Source: Polytrichum commune (taxonomy: Eukaryota > Streptophyta > Polytrichopsida > Polytrichales > Polytrichaceae). From it: a stretch of 64,000 nucleotides of DNA. Below, in pieces: positions 37,101-50,300 of the stretch. The translations under genes and the position numbers were made by a program. Where the stretch lies: the NCBI GenBank assembly GCA_950295325.1, contig OX485803.1, positions 25,918,001 through 25,982,000 of the forward strand, read 5' to 3'. The notes below the pieces were generated by a model. That model saw only the letters and a program-made list of their open reading frames with translations, ran no database searches and was not told the origin of the DNA. How positions within the stretch are numbered: position 1 is the stretch's first letter; each line of letters opens with the position of its first letter.

Positions 37101-40100
37101 CGATATCAAAATATGGAAGTGGATGCGCTTAACATGTTTGTGTTCATTTTTCTCAGGTCGAGGTGAAGCATATAGAAGTGGGGATTTGAGAGAGAGGTTG
37201 GAACGACGCCGCTCTCCGCCTTTACGCAGGAGATCTCCTGCTCGAGATTTTAGAAATAGACCTGGATATTATGATCGCAATCTTTCACCTCGTGATAGAG
37301 GTACTCAACAGGATATTGTTTTCATGCAATGTTACTGAATTTCCTTACTCCCAAGTGAATGATGTTGTATTTAATTCTGGCGTTCTATCAACTGTGATAA
37401 TTATTCACATGCACCTGTGCGATGAATATCTATGAACTACTGCTGCAGCCCTGGCTGCCCCTCTCTAATCCTCTAAAAGGTGTTAACAATTGTTTGCACA
37501 TGAATTGTACTTCTGGCATTTTCAGGGGCACGAAGCCGTACAAGGACGCCACCTCTTAGAAGAAGGCCCAGTCGATCATTGTCTGCTCAAAGGTCAACAC
37601 CTCAGAAAAGGTTTATTCTGCTGCGATATAGTGTTCCTCAAGCAATTGCCTAGCATTTGAGCTAATCTATCATGCAAGATATGTGCGTAGTAGACTTAGA
37701 AATAACTTGCTTTGGTAGCATACATGATTTGCATTCAATCCCTTTGTCTTGATGGAATGCATATAACAGCAGGTTCACTCCATAACATCCTGAAGTCCAG
37801 TGACCTTGGCAGTACCTATCCATCTTTCTTATAGTACTTTAGTAAGAGGCTTTTGGAGCACTGTTAGTCAACATGACTTAGAATTTGTATATTTTCCGGG
37901 GTTGACAAATGTGTTGGCATTGTTGATCATCAGTAAACGGGAGGTTAAGAGGGTGCGACATGACACTGTCGATGCCCAATTTAGCGATGTATCAGGAGAA
38001 GGACATGGGACAGACGATGTGGCTGCAGATGGGGACTTCAGGGGGCAGATGGAGCGAACTCCCTCTCCGACAAATAATGACACAATGGAGAATCAGGTCA
38101 GTGCATTATTCCAATTCCCTTATTCGTGCTTCCAAAAATGGGAGTGCTTTTTGTAATTTCTTGGTCTTGGTCTTGTGGACTTCTCTTATTTGTATGTGGT
38201 TGTGTTTCACACATTGTGGTGTGATGCTTTTCCAAGCAGAGTGAATAAAAAGCTGCTTGGTTAACATTGAAGTCTTTGTAGTGCTCAGTGCCATATATAG
38301 ATGGTGCTCTACGTTCTATTTTGCAACATCTTTTGTCATAGGCAGCCATGCTATCCTTGAGCCTTTGTATTTGTGTTGATGTGAATTTAAGAGTATCAAA
38401 TTCTGACAAACATAATGTTGACTTATCACAGCTTCGACAGATTCAGACAGACTATGAGGAACTGCTGAATGAGAAGGCCAAGCTTCAGGTTTGGCCCTGG
38501 TTTCCTTTATAATATATATGTATACATACTTTTATAAATTTGTTTGAGCATATAGAGTAGGAGTGGTGAATTTGAATTTGGCATTTGTGTCGCCTAGTGT
38601 CTCATCAGAACCTCTTCTGTACTTTCCAGTATGTTGCCTTGAGGGTGAGTGTAACGTTTGTCTGAAGATGAGAGTGTGATTGTTTGGGAGCATTTTTCGC
38701 TGTCAAATCTAATTTTGCATTTGAATCATCACACCCAATCTGTTCTCAACTGTGCAGTTTTCTTTAGATAAAAAAACACGCGAGTCTTCGGATTTACTCT
38801 CTCAAAATCAAGATCTGGAGTCCAGATTGCATGGAGCAACTGACGACTACAAGAGGTATACATGCATTCTGTCATCCCAAGCGCTGTTGACGGTTTGATG
38901 GAATTGAGGGAGTGCCAGGTAGGTTGGCATAGAAGTGCACACTTTATTTTGTTAAGGTGATTGGTAGATTAGTATGGTCATTCAGGGTTTAACTTTCTAT
39001 GTTTGCTTCTTCTGGGTTGATCTGTTTTGTTCCACTCTTGTTTCTGCTTCTCATTTGGTCTGCAATGTATAAGGTCATGTGATCATCAGTTTCAGTATGC
39101 CTACCTCACTTAATCTTTTTCAGACGCCTGTCTTTTATAGGAGGATGTTATCACGTAGATCAGAATCTTTGTTCAACTTGGAAACAGTGTTCTCATATTT
39201 TTTACATCAATTTTCCCTATGGTTCTGAAGTATATATTCTCAACCCACTTACAAGAACATCTCACTGGTTTGTGATATTGTTGATTGTTACATGAAAGTG
39301 ATATCCTCTTTCTGCTCCTGCCTTGCAGGTTGGGCATGAAAATGAAAATGTTTCTCAAGTATTATGCTCGCTATATTCGTGCCAAGGATGTAGCATCAAA
39401 GTAAGGCCCTCCCCATAACATCTGATTTGTCTCTGGGGTTCTTCCACTTAATTTCATCAATGATATTCCCTTTACTGTATCTGATCTTTTACTTTGCTGA
39501 CGATATATGTTTCTATGGTTGTTTTTGGTCCTTCAGGATCATGGCTACTGGTTTTAGCTCTTCCGTCATGTTTGTAGTTATCTTCCCGTTTTAAATATTC
39601 TTGAGATCAGGTAGTAACTTCCTTATCCCTCCCAATATGGAAGTCATGGGGTTCTGAGTAGCCTGCACAACTGATGATTAGTTATCTTGTTGGCAGGACC
39701 CGAACAAAGCTACATCAGCTGGCAGAAGAGCTAACTCTGCAAGATGGAGAAGGGATGAATGCTGAGGCTGGTGAATCAGATGTTGATGTTGGAAGTGATG
39801 CCGAGCTTAAGCATCCTATTCACCATGTAGCAGGAATGGCAAACAATATTCGTAGTCACGAGCGTGTAGTTGTCAGTCACATGCCAGTGTCTACTCCTGC
39901 GACTCATGAGGATTGTGAAATAGGAGCTTTGGTTGCAAGAAGAGCTGGTATATTTGCTTTCCCCACATTTTTCCTTGGTCACTGTATATTTTGGAATGCA
40001 GCTACTCAATTGCTAGATGTTGATATTTAGGTATGCAATTCCTCATTGTTTGCAATAATGTGGTTGTTTCCTCATCCTGTTAGTTGTCACTGGAAGGTCA

Positions 40101-41885
40101 GTGAAACTGGTCAATATGTTACCAGTTAAAAGCTGGTCATGCAGACATTGTTTTGTGTATTTTCATTAAAAGGGGTCCTTCTTTTTATTAAGGTGTGTAA
40201 GCTTACTCTGGTAAGTTAATATGCACTTTCTGGCTTGCTTTGGGGACTGATTCAATAGACAATAGGCACTTTTAGTGGTTTTATTGGGATAGGACACCAA
40301 TGTGGCCATTTAGGCTTGTCCCAAGGTTGTGTGTGAAGTTATTCCAAGTTTGCGCTGTATGATGGCCATGATTTAGTGGATTGCCAGATTGCCAAGTTTA
40401 CTGTTTGTCAGATTCTAAACATATTGATATGCTGCAGTTCCTACCTTTGTTCGTCAACCCAATAGAGGAAGTGAAGAACAAAGTGACACACAAGAAGCTG
40501 GAAGGGAACACTCTGGCTCTAAATTACAGATGACTGGGACTACAGTCATTCAGAGCAATCAAAGACTTGGTACTCGTCCAATGGTTCATCAAAATGGTTA
40601 CAGGAACACTGAGGTGGATGATGGTGACTGGAGTGCAAGGCCAAGTGTGCGCTTAAGTCTGGCAGCTACAGACAAATCTGAGAAGGATGAGGTGAAAGAG
40701 GAATTCTTTGTTCCACTGGAATCTATGCCTGGTCGTCGGGTTGAAAGTGATTTGCCTATGTCCTCACGCAGCCCCCCTGTGGAGAAGGTAAAGCCTTTGC
40801 ACTAGAATCTCGATCTGCATCTATGCAAGCAAAGTTGGGATGAACATTATTATTGAACATGTCACAAGCTTGAGGCTGTTCTGTACTCTGGAAGGAGGTA
40901 CTGTATGTGTTAATGCATTGGCCCTTTCCATCCCATTTTTGCTGCCGCCAGTCACTAAGATTGATTCTGTTTCATATTTACCAGGTCAAAGTCAGAGAGG
41001 TTATGAGTTTACCATCAACAGCAACGAGCTCCCATGCTCGAGAATTTGATCTTGAGAGAAGAATACCACTGCAAGGACCAGTTGAGATGAACGGTCCAGA
41101 TGGTGAAGGGGTGAATGTGAGTCTAAGCCTCTCTAGTCGGGCATATGGCTCAGTCACTGCCAATGAGCCTTTGGGTAGCTTGTTACCCCACTCATTGTCC
41201 ATTTCATCGAGCCATTATAACCAGGTAACATAACTTCCTCTTGTGGAGCCTTGTTTGTTCTTGAGCCTTTCACTCTTGGTTAGCATGTCCATTTTTTAAC
41301 CCTATTATTCTAAAAGTTTAATCTCCTCCAGGTAGTAATAATAATTTTAACTTAGATTTTAAGGTTGTCCAATTAGTGCTTGTGATTTTAAATTTGTAGT
41401 ACACATGCTATTTTTTTGTGTAAAAAGTATTACATGCGAAGCATTATTATTCCGCACTTTAACTTATTGGTAGGTGATTAAAGCAATGTATTTTAAGGAT
41501 GACTTGGTAGGCACTTGTCATTGTCAAAGTATCCTAATTACATTTTGGTGGCCGTTTGCCATTGTCATCATCTCTTTAAGTTCAAGATGTGAGGTAAATG
41601 ATGACATGGGGGCACTTATCATTTGTCATGGAAACTTGGTGGACATGTTCATGTAAGAAATATGGTCCCATTGTGATCAAGTATAGGACCTTGTTTCCAG
41701 TCACTGAAGTTCCTTACTTTTAGTTTACTTAGCTTTACAGAATTCTTGGCTTGTTGGATTTGTGACAGTTTAAGCATCATGGTGAGGATCTAGATATGTC
41801 TGTAGGCGTAAGCGGTGATATGAGCGATCTACGGGATTCGTCTGGCCGGGATCTCCTCGTTGAATCGTCATCTTTGCAACAATAA
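34191..41885 (+). CDS. CCCH zinc-finger / coiled-coil protein (plant C3H13/C3H40-like), 11 coding exons
   Basis: Exons, all with GT-AG introns and matching phases: 34191-34338, 37157-37300, 37526-37610, 37934-38096, 38432-38488, 38758-38855, 39329-39400, 39697-39947, 40438-40787, 40985-41224, 41769-41885 (574 residues). The N-terminus has KTKLCTLYQRGNC...CSFAHGDAELR, one C-x7-C-x4-C-x3-H finger (C13, C21, C26, H30). An Arg/Ser/Pro-rich, SR-like stretch follows (about 50-125), then a predicted coiled coil (about 180-270, including QIQTDYEELLNEKAKLQ and LKYYARYIRAKDVASK). This order matches the plant single-CCCH proteins of the C3H13/C3H40 type. The family is thought to bind RNA in the nucleus; the SR-like part suggests a splicing or RNA-processing role (inference). 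The acidic, Ser-rich C-terminal half (about 280-574) is not recognised and seems longer than in family members I remember. The start is the ATG directly before the finger. Small exons 5-7 and exact junctions are the least certain parts. Confidence 0.85.
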
Positions 41886-42327
41886 TTGGCTGCCGCTGGC
41901 CATTCCCTCCTAGCTTCTGACCAATTACAATATCTTCTGCTGGTCTTTGAACCTGTGGCAACTTTTTGCATTTCATTTACCTAGTTGCCTTCTTTCTTTT
42001 AGAGTCATATCAAGTATGACAACGTCCGTTGCTGGAGTTTATAAGATTACATGCCTCAAAGCCTCCATTTGTCACTGGCGGGCCAAAAGCAGGACTGTTC
42101 TGGGAAGGATTGCCACTTTATGGGGACTATTCCTTTATCTTAGCCTTGCCAATGAGTCCAAGCTTTCCGTTTGTTAGCAACATTTGTCTTTGTTTTCTAA
42201 TTTCTTGGTTTAGCTCTGAAGTTGCTTTCACTTATTTATTGTAGTCCCCCAGTCTGTTTGATTTGCAAAGAAGCTGTCTTCTCCTTGTAAACAGGAGCGA
42301 GTTGTTCACCTTGTATACACCTCATGC

Positions 42328-42333
42328 AATAAA
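42328..42333 (+). terminator. Candidate poly(A) signal of the CCCH gene
   Basis: AATAAA about 440 nt downstream of the stop codon at 41885, preceded by a TTGTAA/TTGTAT-rich stretch. It is plausible for cleavage near 42350, but weaker signals further on cannot be excluded. Confidence 0.4.
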
Positions 42334-42969
42334 GATTTGATAACTCAAATTCTTAATCAGTTCTGTTCTAACTTTTCAAATGATATTTTGCTCCTCAAAA
42401 TTTAGTTCTGCTGTTGTGCTGCATTGTAGGTCCTCAGGCAGTTCAATTAGAACATTAGTGTATCGAATTTAGATCATGCGTGTAAACTTGTTTCTATGTG
42501 GGTGTGTTCCAGCAGGGATCTTTCCTATCTACTCTTGCTTGCTTAGAGCTTCTGCTTGGCAAGAGTGGTAGTGCAAAGTGGTTTCTGACAATCGTCTTCT
42601 TGAGTTTAATGTATGTAAAACCTAATCTTCACTCCCATGCAGTTCAAGGCAGGGTGCACTTGCCAATGAAGGAGAAAGGTAGTCAAGAGGCGACACGCGA
42701 TTAGTAAGCTGGAACATTAACAGAGTGAATGCTAAGCTGTACATTTCATGGCTCCTGGCCATCTCTATTTCTTGGTACTCCTTTGCAACCACACATCTGT
42801 GTGCATATTTGAATGGTTGATCAGAGATCCCTGCACTTTTAATGGGGAACTAGCATTAGCTTGGTCTACTCTAATCGTTTCTCAATCAGGAATGCTGGAT
42901 CTACATGCACATCGTGGTGTTGTGGGATGGGATGCTGGATCTTCCTGTACATTGTGGTGTTGTGTGTAC

Positions 42970-45163
42970 TCAACACTCTCTGCTTTGTGTCTTCTTTCTC
43001 TCTGGCCGTTTGGGCAGTGGCGTTTCTTTAACCTGCGAGAAGAAGACCGAGAAGTGCATGACGTATTTGACACCTTCAGTGACAGGTTTGTGTTCCAGCT
43101 GAGGGCATCGAAGTCCACGTGTATGGCACACCGCCGTGCCAGCTACTGGAGCTACCTGCACATTGACCAATCAATTACCCAGGAATTTGAGTTCGCAAGA
43201 AGAGTAGATCTGTAAGTACAAAGTATAATAGAGTTATCCTTTACCTCTTCCAACTCAACGGGACTTTTTATCATCAGTCATGCTCGGACTTTTGGAGGGA
43301 GTATTTGAATTTGAATGAAGAGTAACCTATTTTGGTTCATTGTGGGCCAGTCTCATTTTAGCACCTTTTGTAATGCCATAACGAGTTCGACACTCAATGA
43401 ACCAATAGAGAATGTCCTTTGTTCAAACCTCCAAGCATGCACCGAAAACTTACCGAACATGAAAGGTGTAGTATGCAGAACAACCAACTCCCGAACAAAA
43501 AGTCATGTTGCATAAGTAGATAACTCCGATGTAGGAGACGCTGATCAATCACTCAGAAGTTTGAGTTTGCAAGAAAAGAAGACCTTTTGGTACGAAGTGT
43601 GACTCATGGACAATGTAGGAGGCAAAAGTAGTTTGCAATTGTAAGTTATGGTGCTCACTGTAGCCATTGGAATATTGCCGCCGTAACGTTCCGAGTAGAA
43701 AACAGTTTCTCCTCCAACCAAAGGACAATCAACCGTTTTTGCTGATCCACTAGCTGGCTCCCTGGTGTTGCAAACTGATTCATCTTCACCTGCGTCGCTG
43801 CCATCACGACCTTCTCCGTTCAAGTAAACGATGACATCGTACCCCTGGAACGAAACCCCCTGCATCAGGTGCTTCATTTGCTCGTATTTGTTGTAAGATT
43901 TGTCTCCGAGGGATACAATGTCAGGCTCGGGCGTGTACATATGCTTCTGTCTATATCTTTCTCTTTTAGATGGCCGAGGCCATTGAGGATATATCCAGCT
44001 GTTGTGCGAATGAAGCCCACATCCTCCACCTTTCTCATACCTGGGATATTTCAACACACGTCAATTTTCCGGCGTGTGTACATTACCGACACATAACATT
44101 CTTGACTAGCCTATGTAAGCTTTCGGCGCATATGGAATAATTCTTAGCTTATCCGGATAACCTAAGAATGTTTCTATTCTGGACGCACCTCTTCAATTCA
44201 ATTGAGACTTGGTAGATGGGAAATTTGGAAAGACTTCATGTCCTAAGATAAGGAACAATGAGGTGTCGACTAATGAGAGCTTGCTATGCTCGGTGTTTAT
44301 TCATGCATCAAGGACCTTAAAGCTTCCAAAATTCAATCTTGAAGTTGGAATAAAAGGGAGCGTCCACTTTTACAAGGCTTAAGATTGTTATACTAGAAGT
44401 ATCCACGAGACCCTAATTCCTGCAAGCACACGAGTCTTTAACAAGTGCAACACTTTTGGATACCTGATGACGTGTGCATGTCCGATAAGAGCAATGGCAG
44501 GTACTTCATCCCATTCTTCAAACCTAATGTTTTCGAAGACGGCACTCAACCCTCGTCGCCACAAGGTATTAGCTAAACCAGGAATCAGGTCTCGATTATC
44601 GGAGAAGCTGTTTATCCATCTACTGTGCGAAAAGCAGTCTCGAAATCGCATGCTATTGCGGAACTGTTCAGGTGAACGGTAGCTGCAGCCGTCGCAATGG
44701 TCGTCTATTTCACTCCGGGAAGGGAATTTCTCGCGTTGGGCTGCTTGAATGAGTTCGTTACATTCCATAACTGTCAGGAGCTTGGGGACCTGATCATGAT
44801 GCGCAAGACCCACAAATCAGACACTTTTGCTGCGAAAAAGGATAGAAAATCTCATAGAAATGATCCTTACAGTACCGTGAAGAGAACAGGATTTGTGGGA
44901 GGAATGAGACGCGCTGTCTGCCTTTGGCCGCCTCCGCTATTCCAGATTCTCGCTGCCGGACATCGAGAAAGCTCGTGCCCTTCTGGTGAACGTCTCCGAC
45001 CTTCTTCATACTGCTTCTTTTTCGCTCTTTGCAATGAGACATCTGGTGTTCCTGGGTACACAATCTTCATCTCCAGTCTTGGTCGATAAGAGTCGCTGAT
45101 AGTTGGCCATGAAGGGAGCTCCTCCTCCTCTTCCCTCGGCGTCAACTTCCCTCCAGTCGCCAT
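42970..45163 (-). CDS. 2-oxoglutarate/Fe(II) oxygenase-like protein (plant prolyl-4-hydroxylase/PKHD-like fold), 4 exons
   Basis: Minus-strand exons, in transcript order: 45163-44876, 44789-44464, 44040-43659, 43155-42970 (393 residues, phases consistent, GT-AG). Family landmarks: LFTVPKLLTVMECNELIQAA (about 94-113, helix that starts the domain), LANTLWRRGL, then ALIGHAHVIRYEKGGGCGLH, a beta strand YDVIVYLNG (272-280), LVGGETVFY (312-320), VAPVAGTAVCH (333-343) and a C-terminal HKPVTEGVKYV (354-364). Related plant proteins use H-x-D...H to hold Fe(II) and Lys/Arg to bind 2-oxoglutarate. Here the first motif reads H215-S-H-N218 with no Asp, while H354 and K362 fit the distal His and the 2OG-binding Lys. 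About 40 extra residues separate the first motif from the strand. Activity is therefore uncertain. The start is the ATG at 45163; an in-frame GTG four codons upstream is ignored. Convergent with the CCCH gene. Confidence 0.8.
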
Positions 45164-45445
45164 GCTCTCAATCACCTTCCCAGATGATCAACTAAAATCA
45201 AATCGAAACCAAACAAGTTCGGAGAAGGTGCAGAACAAGCTTCGGAGAGATCAGGCCGGAGGATGGAACTTTGAGTTAATCCCTAGATATCAGAAAACCT
45301 CAGAAGTACTGGTGATGGATGGCAGTTATGATCGACAGTAGCCGGAAGGTGCCACAGGCGATCTGATACCGATGCTTATATCGAGAGCGGGTGGCCTTTG
45401 GACTTCTTCTTGTCCCGGGTCAAGAGGTGATCATTGTTCCGTGGC

Positions 45446-45455
45446 CTATATATGG
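45446..45455 (-). promoter_or_regulatory. Candidate TATA box of the oxygenase gene
   Basis: Read on the minus strand this is CCATATATAG, about 285 nt upstream of the ATG at 45163. It would place transcription start near 45415 and give a 5' UTR of about 250 nt. Suggested only by position and sequence. Confidence 0.35.
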
Positions 45456-47339
45456 CCTGCTGCTTTCAGGTTTCTTCGACCCAGTATGTACCGACAACAT
45501 CGCCGAACCAAGGAACCTTTTTGCAAGGAGTGGAGAGGAAGCAATCAGACTTGCTTGTTGGCTACCCATACTCTGATACCCCATCCACATTTATTGGTGT
45601 GTTTTGCGGTCCACCAATGAACGGTTTTAATCAGCACTGGTTACATCTAGTGGTTTTCACTAGTCAAATTGGAGGTAAAAGTGACTCCTACTAGTAGGTA
45701 ACGTTTGCCGATGGCCCATACCAGTAAGTGTGGGTGGGCTATTAATTAGTGCTTATGAAAGTCGATGATATGCTGTTAATCTTCGTTAGACATCCAAATG
45801 TTCTCCAGAGTTTGAGGTCCCTTGACTCAAGAGTAGAAACTAAAGCACCCCATCGAGCATTTTGGGGGAGGTGTCTATTCATAGGAATAGGGCCAGGGTC
45901 CACTATCTGTGATCATTAGCCCTTGGATAACTTGGGAAAACTTTTTGTGAACCCAATTGGAAGACGTTGCCTGCCCAACCTGACTTCAATAAGAAGAAGT
46001 TGCCCTTACATTCTTGAAGGCCGTGTTGTCCACAAACCCATATTGAGTGCACCTTAACTTCAAGGTCCAAAGTCCAATTAATACTAAGTGTAAAGGGGGC
46101 CTTAGAATGTGAAGAGTTTGAGCTCCTATTTTGTGGGTACCAAGCCACTAGATTCTCAAACATTCTTGTACTTGCCATATATTCTTATTTGTTTAGTATC
46201 ATTCCGCTTTTGCGATATCTCACTTTGAGCATGGTCAGTTTACATTTTTCTCAAAGTAATTAAGAGCTTGAGGGTTGGTGAAGCTCACAATGGTTTGAGC
46301 TTTGGAGGAAAGCTATTCAAATCCAAGTATCGAACCCCCGAAATGGCAAGTGTGTTCAGCTCTTTACTCAAGATCTAGTGTAAAGGGGCTCCTAGGAAGA
46401 GTTTCTACATTTACAACTAGAAAGCTTGGAATAATATTAAGCTTTATATTGCTGCAAGAGTTACATTATACTTTTGGTCATTTACTTTCAGTATTTGATA
46501 TATAGGCTGCTCAAGACACCTGACCATCCCCCATTCCAAACAACAACAGGAGCTATTTAAATTTGGAAATTGACACTGGAAGGATCGTAGACACATTTTG
46601 CAAGGGTCTCAGTACAAGTGTTTCCCAAGCAATGGCGCAAATTGATGAGTAGGTACCATCCTTTCATTCGTCTTTGTATGATCCAAGGTGTAATTTAATT
46701 CGTGGTGAATTGCTGAGCATATCTAGCCCTTGTTTCTTTGCCAAGGCACGTGAAAGCTTCGTGTACCAAAAATATAAATTCTTTGGTAAACTGCAATCCA
46801 AATTGAAGACATCTATTGGAAGGATGGGTTCCATGAAAGTGTATTAGATTGATACAACAAATGACAACCAATAATGTTCTGGTATCAGCCCAGCAATCTG
46901 GAGAAACATGATACACTCTAAACTCCCTAATATCACACATGTGGCAACCAAAGTGCACGTGATATTAAGAAGTTTTGTAGTGTTAACATGGATGCGTAAT
47001 GAAAGAGAATTAGTGTAGAATGCGATATTATGGAATAACACAAAGTCAACATTGAAATGATGACAACATGATGCATGCGAATGTATGGTTTGAATTCTTT
47101 GGTAGTTTACTTTAACATCAAAACCCATGATATATAGGAAGGACACGTGACAACAAAGAGCGAATTTCAAACGGAGAACATCCGTCCGTTCCCTAGGGTT
47201 TCAGGACACAAGAGAAGGAGTGATATTAAGGAGGATATTACGAAGCATACATCAATCGACCTTTGTTGTGGCCCATCATTGAAGAGGTAGGGATGTTTTA
47301 CCGATGGCATTGGATTTTCTAGTGAATGGGTTTGCAATG
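45456..47339. other. Intergenic region between oxygenase and phosphatase
   Basis: 1.9 kb between the oxygenase start and the phosphatase stop. I see no coding exon; short minus-strand ORFs at 46695-47170 have no domain. CTGGTATCAGCCC near 46880 resembles part of a retrotransposon Met-tRNA primer site, but no LTR accompanies it. Confidence 0.45.
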
Positions 47340-50300
47340 CTAGGCAATGAAGTACATTGGGTTTGGAATTTTGAAGGTTCTGTTGCCTACAAAGGGCCCT
47401 AAGATATCACTCCACTGGTCTCCTATACTGCTGTATATTTGGAAGCCTTTGGCAGCAAGCTCCGTCCGCTTCCTTGACTTGTATTGCAAGGCCGTTCCAC
47501 TCTCTCCTGGTGATCTGAAACCCCAACCCAATGCAAACAAACTAACTTTCAGGTTTGGAATTCACTGGATGCCACATGATTAGGGTTTACCACCAATTGA
47601 GGATTTTCAGCCTGCACTGAACCCTTTGCAGCACTTTCAACATGTTGCTCAATGCAGGATGATGCGTGGATAATCTTAACCAGCCACACAGGATGATTCA
47701 TGATGGCTCCAGCAACTCAACCCTCAGCAACACATTTTTGCAAGCACTTTCAAAATGAAGGCTTCATGTTTACGACAGAGGATTTATATGTAAATCATCT
47801 CAATCTCAACCAGTCACCGAGTACAAGCAGTTGTTTAGCATCTGAAGGGTCGTTTTCACTAGGCCCACTGGTTGTGGTTGTGGTATACTGTTTATGGTAT
47901 TTAATGTCACATGAGTAATTGCGTCACTTACCCTATTTTGAGGCCTATGGTAGGTTATAGTAATGAACAACAACGTCACAATTAGTGTCACTTCATGACA
48001 CTTGGTATTCAAGTGCACTTGCTAATATCTTGGATTGAGTCTATTCAATAGTGTTGTTAGGTGTATGCCTATGTTGCACACTGGTCTACAAGTTGACTAA
48101 AGTGTACGTAAATGACACTTACCATTAGTATGCTCAATAATATTTTCCCCTTGCACACAAAAATGCAAAACTATCATCTCAAGCATCCCAATGTGCTACG
48201 CTAAATGTCATAATGTGAATGAATTTTCAGTTTAAAAAGTTATTTATGTTCACAAATAGTATCATATTGGCAGTTAGCAGACATGACACTTTGAGACTTC
48301 TAAGCATCTAGTTTAGGCCCTTGTAGTGTTTTGCTTTCTTTGGTTTTATTTTTAATGGAAGAGGCATAATAAATGCTAACCACATCCACAATCACCCTTT
48401 ACCACATCAACCCCCCCTATTCCATGTGGTTAATCACCCTTGGGGTGGTTGTTCATGCTCATGTGGCATCATTGGAGCCCGGGTATGCAACTCCCGTATT
48501 ATATGTAGGGGGAATCGGCATTAAAACTACTTAGAGGATGGCTTTTGTAAAAATTATATCAAATTATACAAAAATAAAAGGACCGAAAAGTTGGGTGAAG
48601 ACCGAAGTAAATAAAATGAGATGTAGAAAAAGTTGGGTTGCATAGTTATTATAAATAAAAACTCGACAACGTATCTAAAGAATTGAAATACTTATTTTTC
48701 TAACCTCGGGGGGTGCACCTTTCATTAAAACCTAGAATCACGTGCGTTCACTGCATACTCTAAAAACCCCCTATATACAAGTTATTTTTTGTGAAATGAA
48801 GTAATACACATACAATTGCAACAATAAATATACAAGTAACAATATGTATACACAAAAAACATCCATTCATATATAGTCATTAACATAAGTATACAAATAT
48901 ATTTTTGAACAATAATCAACCCCTATAATATGTATAACAAAATATCCTAGCTTTCATCAACAAAGTCGTTGAAAACTTTTTCATCTCCCGGATGTAACTC
49001 ATAAACATTTGATTCACCAATATATGTCATTATAGCCAATGCAATTATTGTCTCTAAGTCTACCATCAAATGATTAGTAAGATCATATGTCCACTTGTTG
49101 TTAGCCCCTTTTTGATACCAACATAAACCAATCTCCACGTTTGATGGACGGTCCATCAAGTCAATTGGATCCCTATACTCCACCCCACAATTACCAAACT
49201 TCCTCCGCATCCTATAAACTCTCCCAACAAACCAAACCTTAACTCGAGTAGATTTTTTTGGCCTACCTTGTTTTTTCACAGTTTTAGCTTCAGGTGTGTT
49301 CAAAACAAACACAACACAGTCACAACCAAGCTTTAACAAAGTATCATGGTTTCCAACACTCATGAGTTTAGGCTTCATATATAATATGCCAGCTCTAATT
49401 CGAGTCAACCGATCTTTACACAAAGAAGGATTGCCATTCATTACATAAGCCACAGCTGACTTTGCATTTGATAGAGAGGGAATTTCATAACGAGGCCATG
49501 ACAATGTCAGGACTTTCGGTGATTCCCACGGCAGTAGTAACTGCAGGGACGCTGAGAAGCGCTAGAAGCAACAGGTGAAAGAAGGAAAAATAAAGCAGTT
49601 GTTGGCAAAAGAAGCAGGCTATGCGAGAAGAGAAAGCAAAACCCTTCGGCGCCCGACTAGAAGAGAAAACAAAAACCTTCAGCGCCCGACAAAAAGAGAA
49701 AACAAAAACCTAGGGATGGGAGGGGAAAAGGGTCCTTGTTACTTTGAGCTGAACGAATCATTTCAGAACCCTAATACTGCCTCTTTCCCCGATATTACCT
49801 TGATACCTTGTACATGGTTCATACTACCCTATAAGGTTGCTAACAAAAATCGTTAATCCTAGTTAATCCTAATTTCATCCAATATGAAAACTTACGATAT
49901 GTAGAATAGTAACACTACCATACAAGTACAATTATTGTATACTTTTTAAAGGCCTTCCATATATGTACGTAACTATAAATTATAACATGTATACCATATG
50001 TATACGTAATACGGCAAGGTCCAAATCAATACCCCTCCTGTGCACTCACGTATACTCGTACATGTTTAGTACAGTGCACCCCCCGAGTTTCTAACCCATT
50101 CCTATGCATAATTTTAAAAGATCCACATGAGTAGTTGCCTCCAATTAAAGTCAAAAGTCATTGGCAATGTTTTATTTATAATAAAAAACATTAATTCTAT
50201 CATTATTAAAAACCCAAAAAATTGGCTAGTTTGGCCTATGGTACCTGTATTAAAAAAAAATCATATAATTAGGTTTCAAATGCAAGTATATGTTTCAAGG

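Noticed and set aside
42748-43215. 155-codon plus-strand frame
   Set aside because: It is the antisense shadow of the oxygenase last exon, whose minus-strand frame contains PVTEGVKYV.
46880-46895. CTGGTATCAGCCC as a retrotransposon primer-binding site
   Set aside because: It only partly matches the Met-tRNA site, and no LTR pair is found around it.
49575-49856. 93-codon plus-strand frame in transposon D with a repeated RRENKNL unit
   Set aside because: The repeat reflects a 30-bp DNA tandem duplication; the frame is not preserved in other copies that I can see.
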